From assembly GCA_029783825.1 (NCBI GenBank), contig JAREIK010009560.1, forward strand, positions 36,063-100,062: a DNA stretch of 64,000 bases, written 5' to 3'. Source of the stretch: Sapria himalayana. Its lineage: Eukaryota; Streptophyta; Magnoliopsida; Malpighiales; Rafflesiaceae. The position numbers and the translations under genes are program-made. Shown here piece by piece: positions 13,601 to 25,215 of the stretch; position 1 is the stretch's first letter; every line of letters starts with the position of its first letter. The notes beneath the pieces are model-generated. The model was given only the letters and a program-made list of their open reading frames with translations. It had not been told where the DNA came from and made no database searches.

Positions 13601-14049
13601 AACTATTTTTAGAATTTAATTTATTTTAAATTTTTTAATTAAATAATTTAATATTTTAAAATCAAATTGAATAATAACTGAAACAATAAATAATTTATAA
13701 TAAACAAAAAATAAAATCATTTAATAACTTATTCTAATTCAATATTTTACATAATTGAAACAAAAAAAATAGAATTTTATTACATCTTATTCATCAATGT
13801 ATCTACCGACAGTGCATAAAATATAATATATCCATTCATTGACATTGCTTTCTTTCCCTCTACTCCTGTGATAACCATTTTTCTACTGTGAAAAAGCTAT
13901 CCAAGTCACGGTACATATTGTCTAATTAAAAATCTCATCATTTATAATATCTTTGTATGAGGAACAATATGGTATCATATTTGTAAGAAATTTAAACCAC
14001 TTAGTCAAATTAAAATAAAAAAACAATATGCTTTGATCAATATATAATC

Positions 14050-14235
14050 CTGCAGTATATATGTAAATATATACTAGCATTTCACTTGTACATATATTGC
14101 TACAGTATATGTACATAAAAAATACAGTATTATGTGTACATATATACTGAGTACAAATATACTCAGTATATACGTACATAAAATACTATCGTATTATATG
14201 TACATATATACTAAATTTATTCGTACGTATATATT
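14050..14235. repeat. Palindromic GTACATATATAC minisatellite
   Basis: Imperfect repeats of TATGTACATATATACT..AGTATATATGTACATA type occur, in which each unit is close to its own reverse complement. Related arrays are at 15300-15495, 16430-16605, 55570-55970 and 59425-59600. Confidence 0.85.
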
Positions 14236-14239
14236 GCAT

Positions 14240-14745
14240 TTGTTGCTGTTGATGCTACTCCAAGTACCACTGCCGCTCCTGCCACCGCTGTCACTGCCGT
14301 TGTCAATGCTAATACCAATGTGGTTGTCACCATTGTTGATGCTGCCTCTACTATCGCCACTGCTGCCGATGCCGCTACCACAGCTGCTGCCGCTGCCACT
14401 ACTGCCAGCGCTACTACCATCGCCGCTGCTACTGCCACCGCCGCCGCCGCCACCTCTGCCACTGTGCCACTACTTTTGGTGCTGCCATTGCTACCACTGC
14501 TACCAATGTTGCTTCGAGCACAGCCTCTACTACCGCCGTTGCTGCCGCAACCTCTGTTATCACTTCTCCCGCCACTCCCGCCGATGCCACTGTTGCCCAT
14601 GCTGCTGCTGCCACTTCCGTCGGTGCCACAGCCACCACTACCGCTACTACCGCCACTGCGTCTTTCGTAGCCACCGCCACTACCGTCACTGTCACTGCTA
14701 CCATCACTGCCGCTATTGTCACTGTTGCTGCTACTACTATTGATT
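14240..14745. repeat. GCT/GCC/ACT trinucleotide-based repeat, copy 1
   Basis: GC-rich degenerate (GCTGCCACTACC)n-like repeat. All units are multiples of three, so long open frames arise on both strands (Leu/Pro, Thr/Ala or Val/Ala rich). I treat them as by-products, not genes. Confidence 0.9.
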
Positions 14746-14892
14746 ATAGGCTTTTACATAACTATAATAGGCTACAACTATACCCTAAATATTTGAAGAC
14801 ACACAAACATATTCAAAGATATATAAAAATAGTTAGTATAGACATGAAAAAACACAAATTAAAGTTGATTTTCATACAGCTTAAACTAAAAT

Positions 14893-16010
14893 TTAATTAA
14901 ATAATATAATATTTTTATATTAAATTTAATAAAATCAGAATCTATAAGTTAAAATTTTAAATTAAACAAAAAAAATTCATTTAATAACTTATTCTAATAC
15001 AATATTTTAAATAACTAAAACAAAAAATTAACAAAATTATATTATATCTTATTAATCAATGTATCTACCGACTGTGCATAAACTATCCATGCATTGACGT
15101 TGCTTTCTCTCCCTCTGCTCCTCCGATCACAAACATTCTACTGTGAAAAAACTGCCTAAGTAACTGTGCTTCATATCTGTTGAAAAATCACTTCACTTAT
15201 ACAATCTTCGTATGTGAAATAATCCGGTACCACATCTGTAATAAATTTAAACTACTCAATCAAATCAAAATAAATTAAAAAAACTATGTTTTGATAAATA
15301 TATATTACTGCAGTAAATATGTACATATATACTAGCATTTCACTCATTCATATATTACTACAGTATATGTACATATAAACTTTAGTATTATGCATACATA
15401 TATACTGAGTCCATATATACTCAGTATATATGTACATAAATACTGCAGAATTATATGTACGTATATACTGACTATATACGTACATATATATTGCATTTGT
15501 TGCCATTGTGCTACTCTTGTTGTTGCTGTCGCTCCTACCACTGCTACTGCTACCAGTGCCGCTCCTACCATTGCTATTGCCACTACCGCCGGTGTTGTCG
15601 GCGTGTTGGTGCTGCCAGTGTGGTGCTGCCAGTGTGGTGCTGCTGTCGGTGCTGCCCATTATCGGTGCTACTACCGCCGCCACCACTGATGCCACTACTA
15701 CCACTACCGCCACTACTACCGGTGCACCCCCGCTACCTCTGCTTCCGGTGCTGCCGCCACTGCCAGTGCTGGCGCCACTTCCGGTGCTGCTGCTTCTACC
15801 GGTGCTACCGCCACTGCCGCCGATGTTGTCACTGCCGCTGCTGCCACTACTACCACTATTGATAATAGGCTTTTACATACCTATAATTGGTTAAAACTCT
15901 ACCCAAAAAATCTGAAAACACACAAACATATTCACAGATATATAAAATAGTTATTATTGACATGAACAAACACAAATTAAAGTTGATTGTAATATAGTTT
16001 TGACAAAATT
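14893..16010. repeat. CACTA internal module, copy 2
   Basis: This is the second copy of the composite module, offset 1258 bp from copy 1. The order is the same: AT-rich start, ATCTACCGACTGTGCATAAA block near 15060, CTCTCCCTCTGCTCCTCCGATCA near 15105-15130, conserved minus-strand segment near 15180-15280, palindromic minisatellite 15300-15495, GC-rich trinucleotide repeat 15500-15865, tail ATAGGCTTTTACATA near 15865. Confidence 0.88.
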
Positions 16011-17178
16011 TTAATTAAATAATTTAATATTTTTATATTAAATTTAATAAAAATAGAAACTATAAATGAAAATTTTAAATTAAACAAAAAAAATTCATTT
16101 AATAACTTATTCTAATACAATATTTTAAATAACTAAAACAAAAAAATAATAAATTATATTACATCTTATTAATCAATGTATCTACCGACTGTGCATAAAG
16201 TATAATTTAATCATGTATTGATGTTGCTTTCTCTCCCTCTGCTCCTCCGATCACCAACTTTTGCTGCGTAAAAGATGTCCGAGTCATGGTACATCATATC
16301 TGTTGAAAAATCCCTTCACTTAAACAAGCTTCATATGAGAAATAATGCGATATTATATCTGTAAGAAATTTATACCACTCAATCAAATCAAATTTAATTA
16401 AAAAAACTATATTTTGATAAATATATATTACTGTAGTAAATATGTACATATATATTAGTATTTCACTTGTACATATATTACTGTAGTATATGTACATATA
16501 AACTATAGTATTATGCATACATATATACAGAGTACATAAATATTACGTATATATGTACATAAAATACTGTAGTATTATATGTACGTATATACTGACTATC
16601 TACATTCGTATTTACCACATTTGTTGTCATTACTGCTACTCCCACTCTCGTTGCCGCTACTGCCGCTCCCGTTGCTGCTGCCACTACTACTACCACTGGC
16701 ATTGCCGCTGCTGCAGCTGCCACTACTACTACCGCTGGCATTGCTACTACTGCCGCTAGCACTGCCACTGCTGTTGCTACTGCCGCTGCCACTACCACAG
16801 CTGCTGCCGCTGCTGCCACTGCTACCTTGCTACCGCTGCTGCTGCCACCGCTGCCTTGCTACCACCACTGCTCCCGCTGCCACTGCTGCTACTACCATTG
16901 CCGCAACTGCTTCTACTACCACTGTTGCTACTACTGCTGCCATTGTTGCCGCTGCTGCTGATACTGCCCATGCTGCCACCTTTGCTAGTGCTTTAGTTGC
17001 TACCACCACTGCCAATGCTATAGCTGGTGCCACCTTTGCTGGTGCTGCAGCTACTGCCACCGTTGGCAGTGATGCAGCTCCTGCCACCACTACCATCGTT
17101 GCCGATGCTATAGCTGCTATCGCCACTGCCGATGCTGCCACCGATGGCGCTGATGCCGCCACTGCCACTGATTCATAA
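16011..17178. repeat. CACTA internal module, copy 3
   Basis: Third tandem copy, offset 1118 bp from copy 2. The ATCTACCGACTGTGCATAAA block lies near 16180, the conserved minus-strand segment near 16300-16410, the minisatellite at 16430-16605 and the GC-rich repeat at 16620-17178. The ATAGGCTTTTACATA tail is missing; the element continues with transposase-like sequence instead. Confidence 0.87.
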
Positions 17179-17329
17179 TTAAGTTAATTGGAAAAGCAAA
17201 GAACTAAACCAAAATAAAAAAATTTAAACCTTCAAAAAAATATCATAATTATTTGCTACAGATAGACAAAAATAAATAACAGTTCAGAAATAATTCTCAT
17301 ACGTAATCATCCTCATAATTTGTAGGGAA

Positions 17330-17600
17330 TTCTAGCCTCTCCTGTTTGGTTTCGCATCTGGATCTCGGAATGCTATATGTTGCTTCATTGCCGCTAACTC
17401 CGACTCCATATAGGACATCTACAGTTGCATTACATTCTTAATTTCTTTCATCTTATCATTAATTTTTTAATTTCTTGCATTTCTTCCATCAAATTAGTAT
17501 ACTGCTCATTCTTCTGTTCTTGAATTTCATATATTTATTCCTTCAAATGAGATATCTGCTCATCCTTCTTTTTCAGTTCGGTCTCCATAACTATAATATG
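17330..17600 (-). pseudogene. CACTA transposase-like coiled-coil C-terminus
   Basis: On the minus strand, from about 17585 downward, the sequence reads ELKKKDEQISHLKE, a stop, IYEIQEQKNEQYTNLMEEMQ, then, after a frameshift, an NDKMKEIKN-like stretch and MSYMESELAAMKQH, finishing near DAKPNRRG and a stop around 17335. The heptad-like, highly charged composition predicts a coiled coil. This is a common C-terminal feature of plant Ptta/En-Spm-associated proteins and probably a multimerisation region. The block is paralogous to 1929-2126. At least two in-frame stops and one frameshift make it a relic. No upstream catalytic part was recognised in the element, so the protein's identity rests on context. 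Confidence 0.55.
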
Positions 17601-17844
17601 TTCATTTGTTTCCATTGCTTGTTATTTCAATTTATATGGTGATATTTCTCATGAAATACTATGAAAAAATTATGAGATATCTGAAATGATTTCATCCAAC
17701 ACATGAATACTAAAAAAATAGTCATATTTAAAGTTGAATCCACTTTTCCACACATTTCAAGTAAAGAGAAAATAATGTAAACCTACAATATGATCAAAAT
17801 AAATAATGATATTATGTATGACATCTCATTATTGTGGCATAGAA
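17601..17844. other. AT-rich spacer, no feature
   Basis: Probably the upstream continuation of the decayed coiled-coil gene on the minus strand. No motif could be assigned. Confidence 0.3.
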
Positions 17845-18463
17845 AAAGTTGAGAGAGAGAGAGGGATGGAGAGAGAGGTAGAGAGAGTGAGAGAGAGAGT
17901 GGGGGGGAGGGAGAGAGAGTGAGAGAGAGAGGGGGGAGGGAGAGGGAGGGAGAGGGAGAGGAAGAGGGAGAGGGAGAGGAAGAGAGAGATGGAGAGAGAC
18001 AGAAAGATGGAGAGAGAGAGAGAGACAATTGGAGATAGTGAGAGACAGAAAGATGGAGAGAGAGAGAGACAGTTGGAGATAGTGAGAGAGAGAGAGAGAT
18101 GGAGAGAGAGAGAGAGTGATGGAGAGGGAAAGAGAATCAGAGAGAGAGAGAGAATTAGAGAGAGAGAGAGAGAGAATTAGAGAGAGAGAGAGTGAGTGAG
18201 AGAGAATTAGAGAGAGAGAGAGATGGAGAGAGAGAGAGGGGGGATGGAGAGAGAAATGGAGAGAGAGAGATGAGAGAGAGATGGAGAGAGAGATGGAGAG
18301 ATAGATGGAGAGAAAGATGGAGAGAAAGATGGAGAGGGATAGAGAGATGGGGAGAGTATATAGAGAGAGATGGAGAGAGAGAGAGAGAGATGGAGAGAGA
18401 GATAGAGAGAGATATATATATATGGAGAGAAAGAGAGATGAAGAGAGAGAGAGAGAGAGAGAG

Positions 18464-18523
<60 letters not shown>

Positions 18524-18598
18524 AGAGAGAGAAAGAGATGGAGAGAGAGGGAGAAAGAGAGGAAAAGAGATGGAGAGAGAGTGAGAGAGAGTAATAGA
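17845..18598. repeat. Long GA-rich (polypurine) tract with (TA)n
   Basis: About 750 bp is almost purely purine on the + strand, dominated by GAGA with recurrent ATGGAGAGAGA units. It is interrupted by a (TA)n run at 18468-18520. Open frames here (Arg-Glu or Leu-Ser repeats) are artefacts of the repeat. Confidence 0.95.
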
Positions 18599-20334
18599 GT
18601 AATGCCTATTTATGAAAGAAATGATGCAACTAACTAATGAGTATTTTGTGAAAATTAGTAAGAGACCAAGCAAAACATTTCCTAGAAATGGTTGAACAGC
18701 AAAGGACTAAAGAATTTATATAAGAAATTATGATAATGGATGAACTAAATCTTGAGGGAAAAAAATTAACTAATGCTTAGAAAAATTGTTGCATAATTTA
18801 TAAGCTATATAGTAATGTTTTAATAATTTCAAGCCTCCCATTGAAGAAAAAGGACATGAAAAGTTTTTTTAGATTAGCTCAAGCAGTGTGATTGTTCCTT
18901 AATATACTACTAATATTGAGAACTTAGTAAAATTTGTTTTCTTAAGTATGAATAACAATGAAAAAAATTGACCTTTTTGGAAAATGGCTAAGAATTGAAT
19001 TCAGATGATGATATTTATCAAGCAATCATATATGAGAAAATTATTGATATAGCTTTAGAACTAGAGAAAGATAAAGTTTTGTAATTATTTAAGAACAAGT
19101 GCTAAGACAATCCAAGAAAGTGAAATATGTGAAGATCATGTTAGTGAACTGAAGTGGTTTGGCACCTTGGACTCCAGGGATACCTTGCAAGGTATGTGAA
19201 GGAAAGTAATTGTGTACCAAAGAGAATGATTTCTCAAACACCCATAATTTTATAGTTGTGATGAGAGAATTTATATATATTCTAGATTATCATTTTATAG
19301 ATATTGATTATTTGGATTAATTATCAAAGTTTATTCATTATCTAAGCTTACAATAAGTAAATAGTTTCTAGTGTTTACTTAAGTAAACAATTCAGTGGTT
19401 AGCTTACAATAAGTAAACAGTATCAAGTCCATGGGTATACAATTTATGAGTTAATAGCTATAACAGTAATAAAATATGTTAAATCTACTCATCTATATAG
19501 GTGGAACATCTCAAACCCATCAAAAAATCATTGACATCAATTCATGTAGGAAATAATGTATGTCAGATGAGCTGGATATCTTATATATTTTAATCCAGTA
19601 TGAATCATATTGATAGTCAATGCTAGGGTATTTATAAGAGAGCCTATGTAGCATTTAATTAAACATAGTAATTAAAATATAGTCAAATATATACATGTAT
19701 TTAAATGTCTTGTAAATTAGTATCTGTATACATAAAGCCCATTTTAATTTGAACTAATTGAAAAATGGTCAATAAATGTTTACAAATATTAATTTGACAT
19801 TAACAGATATTAATGTGACTATACTTTAAAATTACAGATATTAAATACACTTACATTTTTATAAGAGTGTGTGTTTTTCCCTATACATAAAGCCATGTAT
19901 AAAATATAGTTTACAGATATTAATTTAATTATACTTATTGGGTAGGCACAACATTATGGAATAATAGATATTTTCATAATGCAAATTTATTATACGCGTA
20001 TTTCATAATGATGACTTACAAATTTCAAATATACATTATTAAAATCCTATCATAAAGTCAATATATCTTTATTTGTGTAAAATATGTATATAATGTTATA
20101 TGTATAATACTAATTATATCTAAAATACACGACATGTATATTGAATGTATCATATATAAAATTATGATAGATATATATAGATATATATATATATATATTA
20201 AATATATGTTGTTATATTTATATATAGTTATGTTTATGTAAACTATTTTTATAGTTATAGATATAATAAAATATACTTATATATTTATGTGTTATATACA
20301 CACTACCCAACACAAAATACCTGTTTTGTGTTAT
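18599..20334. other. Unassigned AT-rich CACTA interior
   Basis: No coding region is recognisable. Local direct repeats exist, for example AGCTTACAATAAGTAAA at about 19345 and 19402. A slightly GC-richer patch around 19135-19200 matched nothing I know. Confidence 0.5.
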
Positions 20335-20720
20335 ATACGATTAAGTTTATATAAGCAATCCAAGTATAATTAAATTAACAGAATATGTATTTAAAAAAAG
20401 TATACTTAAATTAAGTTTATATAAGCATACCTACTGGCCAACACAACACAAATGCATTAGGTATGTATTACAAAAGTATAATTAAATTAATGTATATGAT
20501 TAAAGAATAAGAATTTCGAAAAAAAAAATTAACAGAATCAATACGCATTAAGAAAATTGATCAAGAATTAGGATAGAAAATGTACCTAAAATCAATAACA
20601 AATTATCGCTTAATTCGAATATGTTTATGTTGTATCGGTGTCGAGAGAAGGATGGAGGACTACGGAGGAGTTGCGTCGCTTATTCTTCGAAAATGTCGAG
20701 AGGAAGATGAAGGACTTAAT
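20335..20720 (-). other. Leader-like conserved block of CACTA family
   Basis: On the minus strand this block contains a TCTCGACACCGAT motif preceded by CTCCGTAGTCCTCCATCC and a GACGCAACTCC stretch. Further along it contains CTTGGATTGCTTATATAAA. The same elements occur in the same order on the + strand at 49930-50235 in the inverted copy. Outside the termini this is the best-conserved non-repetitive part shared by the two elements. Its position upstream of the transposase-like relic suggests a 5' transcript leader, which is inference. Confidence 0.6.
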
Positions 20721-20803
20721 CTCGACAAAATAAACATTAAATAACAAATTTTATATATTTCCAAAATATTTATATTTTTAATTATAAAAACATTAAATAA
20801 ATA

Positions 20804-20835
<32 letters not shown>

Positions 20836-21985
20836 TTGTTTGTATAATACAAAAGACTCATTTATTTTATTTACTATTAAAATTTTTTCAATTAAATTAA
20901 TGTGCGTGTAGCAAGGTATGAATTAAAAATAAATACCTTACATTTTTTATTATAATATTAATTAAATAATAAATATATAAACAATTTTAAAAAATATATT
21001 TTAGCCTTATAATAAAAATATCAAATAGCTACAAAATTAACAAACTTCATATAATAAGACATATATGAAAAGATGATTTGTCTTCTAGCTACTCTCCTAA
21101 GAGTTATAAAATATTCTTAATGTTAAAAAAAATATAAAAATTTATATTTTATGGTGATAAATTTTTAAAAATTCATCATATTAATTTTTATGAAGATAAT
21201 ATGTAATAATTTTAAAGGCATAAAATTTCATATTATATGATATCATTTATAATTTTCAAAAATCAAAAAATTACTTAAAGTGAAAAAAAAGTTATTGTAA
21301 TTATTTTAATAAAGACTGAATGTTAAAAGCTAAAAGAAAAAATATTACTCAATTGTTTAATTCTTATAAAATTTAGTAGGGGCAAATATCTATGTATTTA
21401 TTTTTAAATATTAATTTATTTTTTTTAACTTTAATGAAAAAATTTATATTTTTTATTATATTTCAAAATTATAAATTTTTTTATTAATTATTCTTTAAAA
21501 AAGTTTCCTACAATCATTAAATTTTTTTTATACTAATAATCATATTAATATTTACTAGTTTATTCATCAATTCAAATATTTTATCATAAAATGAATTAAT
21601 TTACATTTATATTAGTAGAATTTTTAATGTAGGTTAATTTAATTTTTAAAATATCAAAATAAATTATTATACTTATAGAATTAATTATTTAATATTGCTT
21701 TAATACAAATTTTTAAGTTTCTTAATTAAAAATTTTAGAAACATTTTTTCTATAATTTTTTAAAAAATTTATACATCATAAAAATTGATATTTTAGCCCT
21801 TATTAATATAATTTTTTTTTGTATTTTTATATTTTTTAAATTATTTATTTATAATATTAATTTTTTATGATTTTACGAGGAGAATATAACTCTCAAGGAT
21901 CACTCATCTATAGACCATTAACATACATTTAATAAACAAAATTAAATATAATATTAAAACTAATAATAAATTAAAAAAATTTAAT
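20721..21985. other. AT-rich CACTA interior, no gene
   Basis: Very AT-rich sequence with a (TA)n run near 20801-20829. It is related in inverted orientation to 48780-49900, for example the TCAAGGATCACTCATCTATAG block at 21893. No coding potential is seen. Confidence 0.6.
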
Positions 21986-23060
21986 AATTAAATATTGGCT
22001 AGGAAAATTCCGTCGCTATGTTCGGGATTTAATTAGCTATGGAAGTTCAGTCACTAAATCATTCGCTATATTCTAGATTTAAATAGCTAGAGAAGTTTCC
22101 TCGCTAAATCTATTGATATATTTCAGATTTTATTAGTTAGAAAAGTTATGTTACTAAAATCCGTCACTATATTTAGGAAGTAATTGGCTAGGGAGGTTCC
22201 TCACTAAAATCCATCGATATATTAAGTATGAATTAGCAAGGGAAATTATATCGCTACATGCATGGCTATATTTTCGTGTTGTAATTAGCGAGAGAAATTA
22301 CGTCGCTAAAATCCGTCGCTATGTTCAGAATGAAATTAACTATGGAATTCCGTAGCTAAAATATGTCGCTATGTTACGGATGTAATTAGCTAGGGAAATC
22401 CTGTCGCTAAAACCATTGCAAATTTCAATATTTTATTAGCTAGAGAAATTCCATCGCTAAATTCATCGCTAACTTCTGGATTTTATTAGCTAAGAAAATT
22501 CAGTCACTAAATCCGTTGATAATTTCTGGATTTAATTAGCTAGAAAATTTCGTCGGTAAATCAGTGGCAAATTTCTGGATTTTATTAGTTAGAGAAATTT
22601 CGTCGCTAAATCTATGCTAATTTCTGGTTTTTATTAGCTAGGGAAATTCCGTTGCTAAATTCCACATTTTATTAGCTAGAGAAATTCCTTCACTAAATTC
22701 ATCGCTAAATTCCCGGCTTTTCTTGAGCAGAATTTATGAAAATTTTTCGTCGCTAAATCCGTCCCTAATTTCCTCACTTTTCTTGAGCGGAATTTAGGAA
22801 AATTTTTAATCGCTAAATCCGTCACTAAATTCCATGCTTTTCTTGAGTGGAATTTACGAAAATTTTCTATCACTAATCCATAGCTAATCCATTGCTAAAT
22901 CATCTACTATTTTCTGATGTGGAATTTATGAAATTATTTCGTCGCTAATCTATTGCAAAATTTTATTTTAATGAAAAAACATAAATCTCTTGTTATTCCC
23001 AAGCTAATCCATCACAATTTAGCTAGGGATTGATCCCTAGCTAAAATTCCCAAGCTAAAT
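21986..23060. repeat. CACTA right subterminal motif cluster
   Basis: About 1 kb of tandem-like units of roughly 55-60 bp, each combining TTAGCTAGGGAAATT with CGTCGCTAAA and TCCGTCGCTA. It is far longer than the 400-bp left cluster. The minus-strand frame at 22676-22873 is a by-product of this repeat. Confidence 0.85.
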
Positions 23061-23065
23061 AAATA

Positions 23066-23078
23066 TTTTCTTGTAGTA
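23066..23078. repeat. CACTA right terminal inverted repeat
   Basis: TTTTCTTGTAGTA is the reverse complement of TACTACAAGAAAA, one base off the canonical CACTA start. GAT follows directly at 23079-23081, matching 13188-13190. Confidence 0.85.
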
Positions 23079-24457
23079 GATATTCAGATAGTTAGACAGA
23101 TAGAAAGATATAGAGATATACAAATAGAAAGATAGACATATAGATAGAAAGACACATATACAAACATATAGATAGATTGATTGATAGTTAGATAGATTGT
23201 TTAATAGATAGATAGATTAAGAGAAAAAAGATAGATAGATATATAGACAAATAGATAGCTAGATAGATAGATATATAGATAAATAGATAGATTGGTAGAT
23301 AGAGACACAAATAATGTAAACAATAGATAGCCATATAGATAAATATATAGATAGATATATAGATACATAGACAGATTGATAAAAATATTGATAGATAGAT
23401 TTATAGACAATTTGATAGAAATATTGATAGATAGATTTATAGACGATTTGATAGATATATTGATAGATATATTGTTAGATAAATAAATAGATTGATTTAT
23501 ATATAGATAGATAGAAAGATAAATAGATGGATGAATAGACAAATAGATAGTCATATAGATAAATAAATAAATAGATATATAGACATACATATAGACATAT
23601 AAAAGATAAATAGATAGACAGATATATAAATAGATATATAGGGAGTAAGATAGGTAGAGAGATAGATAGATATATAGATAGATAGAATGATAGACAGAGA
23701 GCCAGATAGATAAATAGATATTTAGATAGATAATTAGATTGAGAGACAGATTAAATGAAAAATTGATATAAAGATTTATATACATATTAATAGAAAGATT
23801 AATAGACATATTAATAGATAGATTGAAACAAAGATACAAAGTGAGATAGATAGACATATTGATAAAAATAGATAGATAGAAAACTAGATATATAGAAAGT
23901 TTAATAGATAGATAAATAGATAGATCGGTAGATTATTAGGCAGCTATATAGATAAATAGATAGTTTGATAAATTATTAGATATTTAGATAAATTAATAGA
24001 TAGATAGACAGATAGAATAGATAGATAGATAGATAGATAGATTAAGAGATAGATAGACAGATAGATAGACAGAAAGATAGATATAAAGATTTACAAATTG
24101 ATAGATTTATTTATAGACATATTGATAAAATGATTGATATACATATTGATAGACATGTTGAATGATATGTTGATAGACAGATAGATAGACAAATAAATAG
24201 ATAGATTGATAGATAAATTGATAGACAAATAGATATACATATAGATAGACTGATAGATAGACCGATAGATAGACAGATATATAGAAAAATATAAATATAG
24301 AGAGAGAGAGAGATAGACAAATAGACATATAGATAGATAGATAGACAGTTAGATTAAAAAATTGATAGAAATATACAATGACAGGTTGATAGATAGATTT
24401 CATAGATAGATTTATAGTTTGATTGATATATATATTGATAGACATATTTATAGACAA

Positions 24458-24488
<31 letters not shown>

Positions 24489-25045
24489 TATATATATATA
24501 TAAAGATAGATACTCAGATAGGTAGGTAGGTAGCTAAATAGATAGATATATAGATAAATTGTCAGATAGTTAGAAAGATAGAAAGACATAAAGATATGTA
24601 GATAGAAAGACAGACAAATAAATAGATAGACAGACATATATACAAATAGATATATAGATAGATAGATTGATTGATTGATAGTTAGATTGATTGATTAATA
24701 GATAAATAGATTGAGAGAAATATAGATAGATAGATATATAGATAGATAGATATATAGACAAATAGATAGATAGAAAGATAAATAGATAGATATATATATA
24801 GATCGATATGTAGATCAATAGATATATACACAAATAATGTAAAAAATAGATAGACAGATAGATAAATAGATCGATAGATACATAGAGAAATAGACAGATT
24901 GATAGAAATATTGATAAATAGATTTATAGACAATTTAATAGATAGATTGATAGATATATTGTTAGATAAAGAAATAGATAGATTGATATATTGATAGATA
25001 GATAGTTTGATAGATAAATGGATAGATAGACAAATAGATAGGTAG

Positions 25046-25102
<57 letters not shown>

Positions 25103-25177
25103 AATAGATAGGCAGATAGATAGATATATATATATATATATAAACAAATAGATAGATAGAAAGATAAATAGATAGAT

Positions 25178-25215
<38 letters not shown>

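Larger units (their letters stand above)
13635..14892. repeat. CACTA internal module, copy 1
   Basis: The module starts with TTAATTAAATAATTTAATATTTT. It proceeds through a conserved block with ATCTACCGACAGTGCATAAA at about 13800, a conserved minus-strand segment at 13920-14040 (includes WFKFLTNMIPYC), a palindromic minisatellite (14050-14235), a GCT/GCC-type repeat (14240-14745) and a tail starting ATAGGCTTTTACATA. The same order recurs twice downstream. Confidence 0.88.
13191..23078. mobile_element. CACTA/En-Spm-type DNA transposon, 9.9 kb
   Basis: The left terminus CACAACAAGAAAA and the right terminus, reverse complement TACTACAAGAAAA, are near-perfect versions of the plant CACTACAAGAAAA end. 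Subterminal regions at 13210-13600 and 21990-23060 are packed with TAGCGACGGA/GCTAGGGAA motifs in both orientations, the usual transposase-binding architecture of this superfamily. The interior holds three tandem modules, a transposase-like coiled-coil relic on the minus strand, a 750-bp GA tract and a leader-like block at 20335-20720. No intact transposase is present, so the copy is non-autonomous or dead. It sits cleanly inside the GATA satellite with GAT on both sides. Confidence 0.9.

Noticed and set aside
14132..17178. Long Ala/Val, Thr/Ala and Leu/Pro-rich open frames
   Set aside because: The GC-rich repeats have units divisible by three and lack stop triplets in every frame, so the frames are by-products.
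17989..18637. Arg-Glu-rich and Leu-Ser-rich open frames
   Set aside because: Produced by the GAGA polypurine tract; open on both strands at the same place.
22676..22873. 65-codon minus-strand frame with three similar repeats (NFxKFxSRKxxNL)
   Set aside because: It coincides with the 55-60-bp subterminal repeat of the CACTA element.
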